Shown piece after piece: positions 6,605 to 7,137 of a stretch of 7,137 nt of DNA. Position numbers and translations under genes: made by a program. Positions within the stretch are counted from its first letter, which is position 1. Each line of letters begins with the position of its first letter. Below the pieces are notes generated by a model. It was not told the origin of the DNA and searched no databases. It worked only from the letters and a program-made list of their open reading frames with translations. The DNA lies in NCBI GenBank assembly GCA_913054445.1, contig CAJXIK010000102.1, positions 1-7,137 on the forward strand. Direction: 5' to 3'. Origin of the DNA: an uncultured Bermanella sp. GTDB lineage: Bacteria > Pseudomonadota > Gammaproteobacteria > Pseudomonadales > Oceanobacteraceae.

Positions 6605-6621
6605 TGACGCTAAATTCCGCC

Positions 6622-7137
6622 CTATAGCGTCTTGAGATATTCAATTAATGCCATGGCGCTGGGTTTATCATCAGACCAATCTAATTTAAAGACCTTGTCC
6701 CCTGCCTCGATGTCCCGATCATGACCCACATTACTAAAGGTGGGAAAACTGCTGGTATCAAATAGGTAGCCTTCGCTGAAGCTTTGTTGTTTGTCCCAGG
6801 CGAAGCCCAATAACTTGCTGTCATAATCTAGGCGACTCTTTATGAAGCTCTCGGGGCGTTCGGCGGGCACCAATAGGTGGTAAAGGGTGGGCACCGAACC
6901 GTTATGTAGGAAAGGAGCCTGGGCCCAGATACCCGACAGGGGGCGAGCGTTGTAACCGTGATGTCGAGCACTCGGCGAGATGATGAGATTTTTTTTCCCT
7001 TGCAAGGATACGCCGTCAAACTCTGCGCAGGGCTTAAACTTCTTGCCGTACATCTCCACCTCGGTGTCGGGTGAACACTGCTGGTAAAACCCCTCTATGC
7101 CGCCCTTACGAATCAACCAGTTCACCACAAAGCTGCG
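6622..7137 (-). CDS. C-terminal part of a di-heme cytochrome c peroxidase/RoxA-like protein (5' end outside window)
   Basis: About 171 residues of the C-terminus are visible. The frame stays open past the right edge, so a GTG at 7128-7126 is an internal Val rather than a trusted start. The block ARPLSGIWAQAPFLHNGSVP followed by TLYHLL and PAERP is the hallmark C-terminal signature of the large di-heme cytochrome c peroxidase/RoxA-like family. The closing NVGHD and ALIEYLKTL also fit that family. Such proteins are exported to the periplasm and carry two c-type hemes; some act as peroxidases, while RoxA itself cleaves rubber with oxygen. No CXXCH heme motif occurs in this part, as the hemes should bind further upstream, outside the window. 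Two Cys residues near the visible N-terminal end (in QQCSPD and KPCAEF) could form a disulfide. The gene converges on the chemoreceptor gene with a 59-bp gap. The exact reaction cannot be told from this fragment. Confidence 0.75.
   Translation of the reverse strand, partial: RSFVVNWLIRKGGIEGFYQQCSPDTEVEMYGKKFKPCAEFDGVSLQGKKNLIISPSARHHGYNARPLSGIWAQAPFLHNGSVPTLYHLLVPAERPESFIKSRLDYDSKLLGFAWDKQQSFSEGYLFDTSSFPTFSNVGHDRDIEAGDKVFKLDWSDDKPSAMALIEYLKTL

Noticed and set aside
5018..6616. AATTTAGCG (5018-5026) and its inverse CGCTAAATT (6608-6616) flanking the chemoreceptor gene like terminal repeats
   Set aside because: Only nine bases match, there is no transposase or target duplication, and the first copy is simply the leader next to the ATG.
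7126..7128. GTG as the start of the cytochrome gene
   Set aside because: The frame continues to the window edge, and the family is far longer with heme-binding domains upstream, so this is an internal Val.

Overview
The window reads as chromosomal DNA of a gammaproteobacterium, probably an aquatic or marine one. The grounds are inference from gene content: a DbpA-type RNA helicase, a large CHASE3 hybrid sensor kinase, a methyl-accepting chemotaxis protein and the tail of a di-heme cytochrome c peroxidase/RoxA-like protein, with moderate GC and dense coding. I cannot name the genus. I see no insertion sequence, tRNA, rRNA, CRISPR array, phage gene or integration scar.

Layout. Positions 1-2895 (+) carry a hybrid histidine kinase that enters already open from the left edge. 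It has two tandem CHASE3 sensor domains, one visible transmembrane helix, HAMP, HisKA, HATPase and two receiver domains. A 115-bp gap holds three TTAGTG repeats, a consensus extended -10 promoter and a GC-rich leader hairpin. Next is dbpA (3011-4396, +), which starts at TTG. A small hotdog-fold thioesterase (4454-4888, +) follows 57 bp later and is probably cotranscribed with dbpA. A 138-bp AT-rich gap holds a hairpin and the likely promoter/operator region of a chemoreceptor gene (5027-6562, +). The chemoreceptor converges on a right-truncated cytochrome gene (6622-7137, -). The convergent junction holds a perfect 12-bp inverted repeat across the chemoreceptor stop codon and a second GC-rich hairpin.

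How the genes relate. The kinase and the chemoreceptor are both inner-membrane sensors, but they signal through different systems: a two-component phosphorelay and the CheA/CheW array. They are separated by the helicase/thioesterase pair, so nothing shows that they share a pathway. DbpA acts in 50S ribosome assembly and the thioesterase on an acyl-CoA-type substrate, so their adjacency looks like ordinary housekeeping layout. I found no convincing new multi-gene system. The points most worth a second look are the duplicated CHASE3 module, the altered acidic pocket in the first receiver, the leader of dbpA, the chemoreceptor's unrecognised ligand-binding region and the palindrome at the end of the chemoreceptor gene.
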